Counted from the first letter of the stretch, positions 24,401-33,154 are shown. The stretch is 64,000 nt of DNA from Mycolicibacter senuensis (GCF_003284925.1 NZ_QMEX01000011.1:1-64000), one strand, 5' to 3'. Numbers and translations: made by a program. The notes: a model not told the origin generated them from the sequence alone.

Positions 24401-26656
24401 GGCAAGGTCGTGGGTAAGTGCGTCCATCTGCGGGCTGTGGAAGGCCACGTCGGTGTTCACCCGACGCGCCGAAATGCCGTCGTCCGAACAGCGTTGGCAG
24501 ATCTGATCGATTGCCTCGACGGTGCCGGAGACCACCGCGGACTCAGGTGTGGCGCTGATCGCCGCCACCACGTCGCTTCGCTGGCACAGGCGCCGTTGTG
24601 CCTCCTCGAGTGAGAGTCCCACCAGCGCCATCGCGCCGTGTCCGGCGACCCTGCGGAAACCGCGGGCCCGGTAGCACGCCACTTTGGCTCCCTGCGCCAA
24701 GTCGAGAACACCGGCTGCCACGCATGCGGCGACCTCGCCGACCGAATGACCGATGATGGCTGCCGGAGTGACGCCGCGCTCGGCCAACAATGCGGCGAGG
24801 CCGGCTTGAATCGCGAAGGTCAACGCCTGCACCCGGTCGGTGGCGCCCAGGTCTCCGGTGCTCAGCGCTTCGCGGGCGGAGAATCCCAACTCCGCTTGAA
24901 ATACCGGATCGATTTCGTCGATGACGGCGGCGAAGGCGGGCTCATTTGTCAGCAGTTCGCTGCCCATGCCCTCCCAGTGCGATCCGTGCCCGGAGAAAAC
25001 CCAGACGGCGCCATCCGAGGCGCCGGGTACCACGGCACCGGTGACCACGGCAGGTTGTTGGGCGTCGTTCGCCAGCGAATCCAGACCGGCCACCAGCTCG
25101 TCGCAGTTGTCGGCGAGCACGGCCGCGCGGATCCGGTCGTGCGAACGCCGGGTCCACAGTGTCGCCGCCACCTGTTCCACGGAGCAGTCGCGGGCTCGCA
25201 GGTGGCCGGCCAATGCATCGGCCTGGCGAGCCAATCGGGCGTGCGTGCGCGCGGAGATCGGAACGACGACCGGCCCGGCAGCGGGCGCCGGGACCGGCCC
25301 GGGGTGCTCGGCGGGCCCCGGCGGCGCTTCTTCCAGGACGATGTGGGCGATGGTGCCCCCATAGCCGTAACTGCACACCGCGGCGCGGCGCCGTCTGTGC
25401 TGCTGTCGGGGCCAGGCCTCGACCTCGGTGGCGACCCGCAGGCCGCTGTCCGCCCAGTCGATGGCCGTGGTGAGTTTGCTGATCCCGGCTGTCGGCGGGA
25501 TTGCCTCCTGATGGAGCGCCAGTGCCGCCTTGATGAGGCCGACCACCCCCGCTCCGCCTTCGAGGTGACCCGTATTGGGCTTCACCGATCCGACCAGGCA
25601 CGGTGCGGTCGAGGAGCGTCCGGCGCCGTATACCGCAGCGAGAGCGGCCAGTTCGACCCGATCGCCGACCGGTGTACCGGTCCCGTGCGCCTCGACGAAG
25701 TCAACGCTGGTGGGCTCGATCTCGGCGGACGCGCAGGCAAGCCGGAACAGATCTTCCTGGGCCCTACCGTTGGGCGACATGATGCCCGGCGTGTTGCCGT
25801 CATGGGCGACCGCGCCACCACGGACCACGGCCAGCACCGGGTTGCCGTCCCGTCTGGCGTCGCCGAGACGCTTGAGGACCACCACTGCCGCGCCCTCTCC
25901 GCGGCCGTAGCCGTCGGCCGCCATGTCGAACGTTTTGGACCGACCGTCAGGTGCGGTGGCGCCAGCCTGATCGAGCACCCGGGTCAAACCGGGCCCGATC
26001 AGCGCGCTCACGCCGCCAGCCAGCGCGAGTGACGTTTCGCCGGTACGTAATTGCTGACACGCTTGATGTACCGCCACCAACGATGCGGCGCACGCCGCGT
26101 CGAGGGCGACACTGGGACCACGAAGATCAAGTAGGTGTGAGACCCGGTTGGCGACTCCGCACAGTGCTGTTCCGATGCCGGCCCAGGCCTCGATGCCGGG
26201 CAGGTCTTCCATGATCAACTTGCCGTAGTCGTCGGCGTTGACCCCCATCAACACCGCGGTGTCGCTGCCCGCCAACGACCGGGGTGCGATACCGGCGTGC
26301 TCGATTGCCTCCCAGCACACTTCGAGTACGAGACGCTGCTGCGGATCCATCAGTTCGGCCTCGCGCGGCGAGACGCCGAAGAACTCCGCGTCGAAGCCGG
26401 CAAGATCGTCTAAGAAGGTGCCCCACGGTGTGGTGTCCCGCAGCACCGCGGCGTTTCGCGGGTCACGCCGCAGATACGGCTCCCAGCGTTCGGCAGGTAC
26501 CTGCCGAACCGCACTGCGACCGTCGAGCAGAAACCGCCAGAAGTCCGCCGGTGTGGCGATATCACCGGCCAGTCGGCATCCGATGCCGATGATGGCGATA
26601 GGTTCGGCAGTGTCGTCGGAGGGGACGGCGTGCTGGTGGATGCCGCGAGTCGTCAT
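21500..26656 (-). CDS. Iterative type I polyketide synthase, 6-methylsalicylic acid synthase type
   Basis: The 1,718 residues have the order KS (about 15-445; Cys189 in DAACAASL, His324, His364), malonyl-type AT (550-850; Ser638 in GHSVGE), TH/DH (905-1180; His943 in GDHPVQGTEIVPAAV), KR (NADP motif TGGTGALG near 1366) and ACP (Ser1677 in GVDSIMTV). Layout, length and signatures such as VGSVKPNTGHLEGGAG and CSYGYGGTIAH are those of bacterial 6-methylsalicylic acid synthases. The intact KR argues against orsellinate. The ATG overlaps the stop of mbtA (ATGA), so the aryl acid and its activating enzyme are co-produced. It is inferred to supply the aryl cap of the siderophore, replacing MbtI. A different aryl product cannot be excluded. 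Confidence 0.87.
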   Translation of the reverse strand: MTTRGIHQHAVPSDDTAEPIAIIGIGCRLAGDIATPADFWRFLLDGRSAVRQVPAERWEPYLRRDPRNAAVLRDTTPWGTFLDDLAGFDAEFFGVSPREAELMDPQQRLVLEVCWEAIEHAGIAPRSLAGSDTAVLMGVNADDYGKLIMEDLPGIEAWAGIGTALCGVANRVSHLLDLRGPSVALDAACAASLVAVHQACQQLRTGETSLALAGGVSALIGPGLTRVLDQAGATAPDGRSKTFDMAADGYGRGEGAAVVVLKRLGDARRDGNPVLAVVRGGAVAHDGNTPGIMSPNGRAQEDLFRLACASAEIEPTSVDFVEAHGTGTPVGDRVELAALAAVYGAGRSSTAPCLVGSVKPNTGHLEGGAGVVGLIKAALALHQEAIPPTAGISKLTTAIDWADSGLRVATEVEAWPRQQHRRRRAAVCSYGYGGTIAHIVLEEAPPGPAEHPGPVPAPAAGPVVVPISARTHARLARQADALAGHLRARDCSVEQVAATLWTRRSHDRIRAAVLADNCDELVAGLDSLANDAQQPAVVTGAVVPGASDGAVWVFSGHGSHWEGMGSELLTNEPAFAAVIDEIDPVFQAELGFSAREALSTGDLGATDRVQALTFAIQAGLAALLAERGVTPAAIIGHSVGEVAACVAAGVLDLAQGAKVACYRARGFRRVAGHGAMALVGLSLEEAQRRLCQRSDVVAAISATPESAVVSGTVEAIDQICQRCSDDGISARRVNTDVAFHSPQMDALTHDLARLTAGLPPADEPSVPLYTTALDDPRSTAPRDSRYWVANLRGRVRFAEAVIAAADDGHRLFLEISAHPVVSHSIAETLSHLGIDEHGVVPTLRRQQPELRAVTRALASLYCHGASFPHGVTATSPWTDNLPVTQWQHQHLWRTPTPPPAGGGIHDVDTHTLLGGPVDITGAVPTRMWQTRLDMSNRPYPGDHPVQGTEIVPAAVLLNTMLNAATTDLADVRLRTPVAPGRTRDIQVVLQEHCLSLASRLVEPDDTPAGGGWLTHCTAVAEVNNVVAAPAFELPVVQRRCTEVLPSTHVIDLLESLGVTAMGFEWEILELRCGDGELLARVNAEPDGSTPATWAGLLDAATSTASVLFSDPGRLKMPARIERVAVFGPPCGEAVLHARRRAAGAITDVVITDLAGTVLVAMTGLAFEDLERSGARESSRLVHRLAWHPTAWRDTDRPEHVTLIGGTDETRAWCTRDLAAAGVPTRSVADPAELRSGDASSGSGAVVLVLTEPRDEPRVSIDLVLRTLKCLVGQGSKARLWVLTRNVHEGTDIEQAPLWGLSRVAAAEHPQLWGGVLDLFEELSEPQLPVPALSSLTGHGVVVVRDGIAYTARLAPATCVGEPMQCSPGGTYLITGGTGALGRQMAHRLVDLGARRLVLVSRSGMPDRALADAPANPGLAQTVRSLEERGVFVRVAAVDIGAAGAAAALHHALRDLPPVLGVVHAAGIETGALLTDTTLAQVDASMHAKVTGARVLDEMFPPGTLNWMLLFSSCGYLTGFPGQGAYACGNAFLDAFARQRRKLGDRTISVAWTAWRGLGMGSTSEYVAAQLESMGMETVSADDAMWALDLAMRDDQANAVVLPVTPLAASVAMLADIAPAESDVAESRDLVQAGLPEDPAEASDWVAERVFAAIAGQLGLPEDGVDPHLPLIEMGVDSIMTVAVRRRLEKQIGLTLSPTLLWEHPTAAAVTKKILELLA

Positions 26657-28329
26657 CTGCTGCCCACCTGGGCGACGATCTGCTTCTTGTCGACCTTCCC
26701 GACGGCGGTGATGGGCAGCGAGGGCATCGCAACGAGCATGTCCGGGCGAGAATGGGCAGAGACGCCGCGCTCGTCCAGGTAGCGGTTGAGTTCGGCGAGG
26801 CCGATCTGCTCGCTCTTGAAGGTCACTGCAGCGCAGATCTTTTCACCCAGAAACTCGTCCGGTAGCGCAATCGCGGCGGCAGCCGAGACAGCCGGGTGGG
26901 TAAGGATGTGCTCCTCGATGTCAGACGCCGAAACTGTCTCACCGCCACGGTGAATCACGTCCTTGATCCGCCCGGTGACTTCCACATTGCCGGCGAGCGG
27001 ACCGTCGGCGAAGATACGCACCTGGTCTCCGGTCCGGAAGAATCCATCGGGGCTGAACGATCGCGCATTGGCCTGATCCGCTCGGTAGTAGCCGTTGAGC
27101 GTGTACGGCCCGCGCACCAGCAGTTCGCCTTCCTCACCCGGCGCCACGTCCTGGCCGTTGTCGTCGACGACGCGCAGTTCGTCGTGTGGTGACATCGGCC
27201 GGCCCTGCGTCTGCTCGACGACCTCGGCGGGGTCGCCGGGGCGAGTGAAATTCAGCATTCCCTCGGCCATTCCGAAAATCTGCTGCAGCCCCGGCCCCAG
27301 GGTCTCCCGGAGATAGCGGGCTTCGTCGGGCGCCATCCGTGATCCACCCACTTGCAGCAATCGCAGCGCTGTCGGCGGGTTCGGCTCCCAATCGCAGGCC
27401 TGAGCCCACAGCTTCGCCAGGGCGTTGACCAGCGCGGTGGCGGTCACGCCGTGCCGGTGGATCAGCGCAAAAGCGGCTTCGGGGCTGGGGTCGGCGGTGA
27501 ACACCGTGGCGGCGCCCACCGACATCGCGCCCAACATTCCCGGGCATCCCAGCGGAAAGTTATGACCGGCGGGAAGCGCCACCAGGTAGACGTCGTCGCC
27601 GGTCAGTTCGCACGCCTGAGCGCAGGCGGTCGTGTTGTAGACGTAGTCGTCATGGGTGCGGGGAATGAGCTTGGGCATGCCGGTCGTGCCACCCGATACC
27701 AGCAGCAGAGCGGGCGTGGTGGTGTCGACATCGACGCGCTGAAGGGCCGGACCGGCGCATTGGGCAACTGTCGACCACGCCGTGAACGGTCCGGGATCTC
27801 CATCGACGATGACGTGCTGCAGCCTGGGGCGGCTTTCGGTGACGCGCGCGGCAAGTTCGCGGTAATCGAAACCGCCTGCACGGTCGGCGATTATCAGAGC
27901 CACCGCGTCACTCACGTCGGCGAAATGGCCGAGCTCGGCGGCACGGTGGCCCGGCAAGCACATCACCGGCACGGCGCCGGCCCGCAGTATGCCGAAAAAC
28001 GCCAGCGCGAACTGTGTCGAGTTCGGCAGCTGAAGCAGGACGCGGTCGTCCGCAGCGATGCCGAGCCGCGCCAGGCCTGCCGCGAATCGGTCGGCAGCCG
28101 AATCGAGTTCGGCAAAGGAATAGCTGCGGGCCGAATCGATGACCGCAGGCCGCTGTGGCCACGTGGCCGCCGCCTCGGTGAGGATCGAGTCCAAGGTGCG
28201 TCCGGTCCAGTAACCCGCTTGTCGATACTCGGTGGCGCGGTCAGCCGGGAAGGGCACGAAGCCGGCGAGGAGTCCGTCGGGTTCGGGCTGGAGCACAGCG
28301 CTCATCCAGTCGAACCACCCCTCGGTCAA
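26653..28329 (-). CDS. mbtA: Aryl acid AMP ligase MbtA
   Basis: The 558-residue enzyme is of the DhbE/EntE class, which adenylates an aryl acid and loads it onto the aryl carrier domain of MbtB. The AMP motif LLLVSGGTTGMPKLIPRTHD, the segment GHNFPLGCPG and the acceptor FRTGD are all present, and the catalytic Lys lies in AVGKVDKK. Sequence is close to M. tuberculosis MbtA across its length. The start at TTG 28329 lacks a clear Shine-Dalgarno; an ATG at 28305 is an alternative. Its coupling to the methylsalicylate-type PKS suggests the pocket accepts a 6-methyl group. It shares a 78-base divergent region and an IdeR box with mbtB. Confidence 0.92.
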   Translation of the reverse strand: MTEGWFDWMSAVLQPEPDGLLAGFVPFPADRATEYRQAGYWTGRTLDSILTEAAATWPQRPAVIDSARSYSFAELDSAADRFAAGLARLGIAADDRVLLQLPNSTQFALAFFGILRAGAVPVMCLPGHRAAELGHFADVSDAVALIIADRAGGFDYRELAARVTESRPRLQHVIVDGDPGPFTAWSTVAQCAGPALQRVDVDTTTPALLLVSGGTTGMPKLIPRTHDDYVYNTTACAQACELTGDDVYLVALPAGHNFPLGCPGMLGAMSVGAATVFTADPSPEAAFALIHRHGVTATALVNALAKLWAQACDWEPNPPTALRLLQVGGSRMAPDEARYLRETLGPGLQQIFGMAEGMLNFTRPGDPAEVVEQTQGRPMSPHDELRVVDDNGQDVAPGEEGELLVRGPYTLNGYYRADQANARSFSPDGFFRTGDQVRIFADGPLAGNVEVTGRIKDVIHRGGETVSASDIEEHILTHPAVSAAAAIALPDEFLGEKICAAVTFKSEQIGLAELNRYLDERGVSAHSRPDMLVAMPSLPITAVGKVDKKQIVAQVGSR

Positions 28330-28374
28330 TCATGGTGGTGTGCGACCGACCCCCATGAGATAGCCTTCGTAAAG

Positions 28375-28393
28375 TTAGGCCATCCTATACTAA
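28375..28393. promoter_or_regulatory. IdeR-like iron box between mbtA and mbtB
   Basis: TTAGGCCATCCTATACTAA matches 13 of 19 positions of the IdeR consensus, with both outer half-sites intact. It lies in the 78-base gap between divergent mbtA-PKS and mbtB, where the M. tuberculosis mbtA/mbtB promoters are also IdeR-controlled. Repression when iron is plentiful is inferred. It ends just before the mbtB Shine-Dalgarno AAGGAGA (28397-28403). Confidence 0.75.
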
Positions 28394-28407
28394 CTTAAGG
28401 AGACGTC

Positions 28408-31400
28408 GTGCGCGGTGGTGCGACACCTTCGCAGTCGGTCCGTGACGAGGTCGCCGAACTGCTTGGCGTGAGTCCAGACACCATTGATCCGGCGCAGGAC
28501 CTGATCGCGTCGGGCCTGGATTCGATCCGAATGATGTCGTTGTCGGGCCGCTGGCGAAAACGGGGGATCGACGTCGATTTCGCGACCCTGGCGGCCGATC
28601 CCACCGTTCGGGCGTGGTCGGACCTGGTTGCCGCGCACGCTCCGGGGGCCGACGCGCTCGACGCCGCGCCGGAGACCGGCGCCTCGTCCGCGGACCACGG
28701 CGACCCCGCAGCGCCGTTTCCCCTTGCGCCGCTGCAACACGCCTACTGGGTGGGTCGAAACCATCAGCAGCAACTCGGTGGGGTAGCCGCGCACCTGTAC
28801 GTCGAATTCGACGGTGCCGGCGTCGATCCCGAGCGTCTGGCCGCGGCGGCTGCCGAACTGGCCGCCCGCCACCCGATGTTGCGGGTCGAGATCATGACCG
28901 ACGGCACCCAACGCATCGGAGACCGTGAGCTGCCGGTCAAGATCAGTGACCTGCGCGCCCTGGACGCCGAGGCCGTCGAGCAGCAGCTGCTTGCGACGCG
29001 CGAGGCCAAGTCTCACCAGCTGCTCGACGGCGAGGTGCTTGAGCTGAGCCTGTCTCTGCTGCCGGGCGGGCGAACGCGACTGCATGTCGATCTGGACATG
29101 CAGGCGGGTGATGCCGTGAGTTACCGCCGATTCATGTCCGACCTGGCGGTGCTGTACGCAGGTGGAACCCCGCCGCCGCTGGACTACACCTATCGGGAGT
29201 ATCGCGCCGCCATGGCCCCGCTGGAGGCGGCACGGTCGGCTGAGGACCAGCCCTGGTGGAGCGAACGGATACCGAATCTGCCCGGCCCGCCGTCGTTGCC
29301 GCTCGTCCCGACATCTGAGCAGTCGAATCCCCGACGCAGCGTTCGGCGTTGGCACTGGTTCGACGCAGCAGCCCGCGAGGCACTGTTCGCTGCGGCCCGC
29401 AGCCACGGCGTCACGCCGGCGATGGCGTTCGCGGCGTCTTATGCCGGGACCTTGGCCCGATGGTCCACCAGCCGTCGGTTTTTGCTGAACCTGCCGATGT
29501 TCGGCCGTGAGCCGTTCCACCCGCAGGTAGACATGCTGGTCGGCGACTTCACGTCGTCGTTGATGCTCGATGTCGATCTGACGCAGGCGCACTCGCCGTT
29601 GTCGCGGGCGGTCGCAGTACAGGAGGCGCTGCACTCCAGCGCGCGCCACCGCGGCTATTCCGGGCTGTCGGTGCTGCGCGAGCTGAGCCGCCACCGCGGT
29701 GTCCAGACGCTGGCCCCGTTCGTATTCACCAGTGGACTCGGTCTGGGTGATCTGTTCGGTGGTGAGGTGACCGAGCTGTTCGGCGCGCCGGTGTGGACGA
29801 TCTCCCAGGGGCCGCAGGTGTTGCTGGATGCTCAGGTGACACCGCTGGGCGGCGGCCTGCTGGTGAACTGGGACGTCCGTGAGGAGGCGTTCCAGCCCGG
29901 TGTCGTCGATGCCATGTTCGGTCACCAACTCGATGAACTGCACCGGCTTGCCGACCCCGACGCCTGGACCGCGCCCGATCCACCGGAGGTCCCCGAATCC
30001 CAGCGGGTTGTGCGGGCGGCGGTGAACAGCACCGTCGCCGACTCCAGCGGCGAGGCGCTGCACACCGGGTTCTTCCGGCAGGCAGAGCGCCAACCCGATG
30101 CTCCAGCGGTCTTCGCCCGTTCCGGCGATCTGAGCTACCGGCAGTTGCGTGATCAGGCACTGGCGGTAACCGCCGCCCTGCGTGCCGAGGGGGTGCAGGG
30201 CGGTGACACGATCGCGGTGCTGGGACCGAAGAACGCCGAGCAGCTGCCGGCCGTGCTGGGGATCCTGGCCGCGGGGGCGGTGTATCTGCCCATCGGTGCC
30301 GACCAGCCCCGTGAGCGGGTGGAACGTCTACTGCAGACCGGATCCGTCCGCCTGGCGTTATTGTCCGGCGCGCAGCAGACACCGTCGTCGGTGCCCGCGC
30401 TCCGGCTAGCCGAGCTGCTTTCCGGCCCGACGAATCCGGATGAATCGATTTCTGTCGCAAGCGATCCCGAAGCGCCGGCCTACGTTCTGTTCACTTCGGG
30501 CTCCACTGGAGAGCCCAAGGGCGTGGAGCTCACGCACGACGCGGTGATGAACACCGTCGAGTTTCTGCTCCGGCATTTCGACATCGGTGCCGGCGACCGC
30601 TGGCTGTCGCTGGCGACGTTGGAGTCCGACATGTCGGTGCCGGACATCTTCGCCAACCTGCGTGCGGGTGGGGCGATCGTCGTGGTCGACGAAGACCAGC
30701 GCCGTGACCCCGACGCCTGGGCCAGCCTGATCCAGGCGCACCAGGTCACCGCTCTCAACTTCATGCCCGGCTGGCTCGAGATGCTGCTCGCGGTCGGTGA
30801 GGGACGGTTGTCGTCGCTGCGGGCCGTGGCCGTCGGCGGAGACTGGGTGCGCCCGGAGTTGGCCCGCCGGCTGCTGCTGCAGGCCCCCCGAGCCCGCTTC
30901 GCGGGGTTGGGTGGCGCCACCGAAACGGCGGTGCACGCCACTATTTTCGAGGTTGACGAGGCGGCGGGGCTACTGGCGAACGGCAGCTCGGTGCCCTACG
31001 GTGTGCCGCTGCCGAACATGGCTTGCCGGGTGGTCAGCGAAAGCGGCAGCGATTGCCCGGATTGGGTGATCGGCGAACTCTGGGTGACCGGACGCGGCAT
31101 CGCCCGCGGCTACCGCGGTCGCCCCGACCTCACCGGGGAGCGCTTCGTCGAGTATCCACTGCACGGTGTGACGCGCAGCTGGTACCGAACCGGGGACCTC
31201 GCCAGGTACTGGCCGGACGGCACGCTGGAATTCGTCGGCCGCGCTGATCACCGCATCAAGATCAGCGGTTACCGCGTCGAACTCGGTGAGGTTGAGGCCG
31301 CGCTGGGAAGAATTCCCGGCGTACATGCCGCGGTGGCTGCGGTCCTGCCTGCCCCCGGTGGCTCAGACGGGCTCGCGGCGCTGGTCCGCGTGGACGAAGA

Positions 31401-31935
31401 TTCGGGTTTGACGGCAGGCCGGATTCGCGATGCGCTGATCGATCTCGTTCCCGCGCACATGATTCCGCGTTGGATCTCGCCGGTGGATCGGATCCCGTTC
31501 ACCGATGCCGGCAAGATCGACCGTGCGGCCGTTGCCAGCCGGCTTGACCAGGAGTTCGGCCAACTCGGCGGCGCGACGGGATCTGTCACCGGGCCGCGAT
31601 CGACCTTGGAGCGGGCGCTGTGCCATATCGTCGCGGGGGTCTTGGGCTGTGACGGTGACGCCGTGGATGTTCACGACGACTTCTTTTCGCTCGGCGGTGA
31701 TTCGGTCCTCGCAACGAAGGTCGTGGCCGAGATCCGGGTGTGGCTCGATTCGTCGCGGACGATGGTGTCAGACATGTTCGCTGCCCGCACGGTTGCCGCG
31801 CTGGCAGAGGTACTCACCGGCCGGGAAAGTGACGCCGGCCGAATGGAGTCGGTTGCCGAGGCGTATCTCGAAGTCGCGGCGATGTCGGAGGCCGACGTGA
31901 TGGTGGCACTCGATGCAGGTTCGGCCAACGGGTGA
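28408..31935 (+). CDS. mbtB: Aryl-oxazoline synthetase MbtB (ArCP-Cy-A-PCP)
   Basis: The 1,175-residue NRPS has an aryl carrier domain (Ser39 in GLDSIR), a cyclisation domain (about 100-520, with DMQAGDAVS as the D-x4-D-x2-S motif), a Ser/Thr-type adenylation domain (about 545-1050, [11 protein letters not shown]) and a carrier domain (Ser1099 in GGDSVLA). It accepts the aryl acid from MbtA, couples it to Ser or Thr and forms the oxazoline. The M. tuberculosis protein is longer (about 1,414 residues) and, as I recall, ends in a thioesterase. That domain is absent here; only about 35 residues follow the PCP. A GTG start follows a strong AAGGAGA. Confidence 0.93.
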   Translation: MRGGATPSQSVRDEVAELLGVSPDTIDPAQDLIASGLDSIRMMSLSGRWRKRGIDVDFATLAADPTVRAWSDLVAAHAPGADALDAAPETGASSADHGDPAAPFPLAPLQHAYWVGRNHQQQLGGVAAHLYVEFDGAGVDPERLAAAAAELAARHPMLRVEIMTDGTQRIGDRELPVKISDLRALDAEAVEQQLLATREAKSHQLLDGEVLELSLSLLPGGRTRLHVDLDMQAGDAVSYRRFMSDLAVLYAGGTPPPLDYTYREYRAAMAPLEAARSAEDQPWWSERIPNLPGPPSLPLVPTSEQSNPRRSVRRWHWFDAAAREALFAAARSHGVTPAMAFAASYAGTLARWSTSRRFLLNLPMFGREPFHPQVDMLVGDFTSSLMLDVDLTQAHSPLSRAVAVQEALHSSARHRGYSGLSVLRELSRHRGVQTLAPFVFTSGLGLGDLFGGEVTELFGAPVWTISQGPQVLLDAQVTPLGGGLLVNWDVREEAFQPGVVDAMFGHQLDELHRLADPDAWTAPDPPEVPESQRVVRAAVNSTVADSSGEALHTGFFRQAERQPDAPAVFARSGDLSYRQLRDQALAVTAALRAEGVQGGDTIAVLGPKNAEQLPAVLGILAAGAVYLPIGADQPRERVERLLQTGSVRLALLSGAQQTPSSVPALRLAELLSGPTNPDESISVASDPEAPAYVLFTSGSTGEPKGVELTHDAVMNTVEFLLRHFDIGAGDRWLSLATLESDMSVPDIFANLRAGGAIVVVDEDQRRDPDAWASLIQAHQVTALNFMPGWLEMLLAVGEGRLSSLRAVAVGGDWVRPELARRLLLQAPRARFAGLGGATETAVHATIFEVDEAAGLLANGSSVPYGVPLPNMACRVVSESGSDCPDWVIGELWVTGRGIARGYRGRPDLTGERFVEYPLHGVTRSWYRTGDLARYWPDGTLEFVGRADHRIKISGYRVELGEVEAALGRIPGVHAAVAAVLPAPGGSDGLAALVRVDEDSGLTAGRIRDALIDLVPAHMIPRWISPVDRIPFTDAGKIDRAAVASRLDQEFGQLGGATGSVTGPRSTLERALCHIVAGVLGCDGDAVDVHDDFFSLGGDSVLATKVVAEIRVWLDSSRTMVSDMFAARTVAALAEVLTGRESDAGRMESVAEAYLEVAAMSEADVMVALDAGSANG

Positions 31936-32033
31936 TGGTGGGGAATTCAGCCGAGCCGGCCGGTAACGGCCGACGGCCGGCAATGTAATGAGCCGGGCCC
32001 GGGTAGCTGCTACCCGAGCCCGGCATCCGCACT

Positions 32034-32097
32034 GCGCGAGCGTGCGTGCTTTCGCGGTAAACATCGGCGTGTCTATCGCAGACGCGCACGCTCGCGC
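32034..32097. repeat. Dispersed hairpin repeat, copy 1
   Basis: GCGCGAGCGTGCG (32034-32046) pairs with CGCACGCTCGCGC (32085-32097), around a loop containing CGGCGTGTC. A second copy with the same arms and core lies at 63857-63920. The 201-base gap 31936-32136 between the convergent ends of mbtB and the exported protein gene contains no gene; the hairpin may act as a two-way terminator there. Confidence 0.85.
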
Positions 32098-32136
32098 AGG
32101 AGGCGGTACCTGCGTGTGTGCGCAGGCGGTGTGCAG

Positions 32137-33069
32137 TTAGTTGAACAGGCCGGTCAGCCAGTCCAGGTCGAACAGGCTGGGGTCTGCCAGCGAGGCGCCG
32201 ACGTCAGGGTCCACCACGTCGTCTACCGGCAGGTTCGCGGTCAGCGCTTCGGCGATCCGGCTGGGCAGCACGTCGAGGAAGTAGGAGAAGGTGCCCTGCT
32301 CGGTGAGTAGTCCCCACCACTGGCCGGTGTCTTCGCCGGTGTCCGAATCCCAGGTGATGTAACCGTTGAGCAATGCGTCGAACGGGTCCTGTGCCACGTG
32401 TGCCACGCCGTCGGGCACGCCGGTCAGGTTCTCCGACAACGCGAATGCGAAACCGGTGAGCGGTTCCATCAGGTACTTGGCGGTGGACTTCCAGAAGCTG
32501 AAGTCGCCGAAGAGCTCCTGCAGGTTCCCCAGAACATGGGTCATGTCGGCGCCGATGCCCATCACGCCGGGGACCTCGAAGTCCTCGCCGCGCGGGACGT
32601 GGTCGAAGAGCGGCTGGAAGATGTTGTTCATGTTGTACAGCCAGTCGTTGTTGATCAGGTTCCAGACCTCGGTGAAGTCGCCGTTCTGGAAGGCCTCGAG
32701 CGCCTGCGGGATCATGTTCTCCAGCCCGAGGACTCGGCCGCCGCCGGACCACATGATCTCGAGGCCGGCCTGCACCCCGTCGAGGCTGTTCTGGGTGACC
32801 TCGCCGTAGTAGCTGCTCAGCTCGCCCAATGCCGTAGCGATCGGGTTCGGACCATTGAGCAGGTCCATGATGTAGTCGAGGTTCTCCGCCGTGGTCGCGG
32901 TGAGCTCCACGGCGGGCTGGTGGGTGACCGCAGGAGCCAGCGGGCTGACCGGGCTGACGGCGAGCATGCCGGCGCCGGCCAGTGCGATGCCGGCCGCCAA
33001 GAGCCCGGTGGTTCGGGCGTAAGATTCGGTGCCGCGGTCCGCCGAACCGGCGACGAGAGCGAGCTGCAT
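32137..33069 (-). CDS. Exported protein of unknown function in the iron island
   Basis: The 310-residue protein has an N-terminal export signal (about residues 21-45, GLLAAGIALAGAGMLAVSPVSPLAP) followed by PAVELTA. This start is typical of a large family of secreted mycobacterial proteins of unknown function. The mature part is acidic, without cysteines, rich in Trp/Phe/Asn, with many short amphipathic helices (NMIPQALEAFQNGDF, LNGYITWDSDTGE). AAGGAGA precedes the ATG. Its promoter region is shared with mbtL and holds two IdeR boxes, so iron-limited expression is expected. A role in siderophore export, capture or envelope transport is a guess from context only. Confidence 0.8.
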   Translation of the reverse strand: MQLALVAGSADRGTESYARTTGLLAAGIALAGAGMLAVSPVSPLAPAVTHQPAVELTATTAENLDYIMDLLNGPNPIATALGELSSYYGEVTQNSLDGVQAGLEIMWSGGGRVLGLENMIPQALEAFQNGDFTEVWNLINNDWLYNMNNIFQPLFDHVPRGEDFEVPGVMGIGADMTHVLGNLQELFGDFSFWKSTAKYLMEPLTGFAFALSENLTGVPDGVAHVAQDPFDALLNGYITWDSDTGEDTGQWWGLLTEQGTFSYFLDVLPSRIAEALTANLPVDDVVDPDVGASLADPSLFDLDWLTGLFN

Positions 33070-33154
33070 TGCTTCTCCTTATCGTGACCTCAACCTGGCA
33101 TGAGGTACCTGTGTATTTGTAAATGCCCGCTTACGTTAACCACATCTTTATTCG

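Noticed and set aside
21500-26656. Orsellinic acid synthase or a mycobacterial lipid (Pks/Mas-type) synthase as the identity of the PKS
   Set aside because: A complete KR with nucleotide motif argues against orsellinate-type enzymes, which lack KR function. The lipid synthases have ER domains and different KS signatures. The TH segment GDHPVQGTEIVPAAV is specific for the 6-MSA group.
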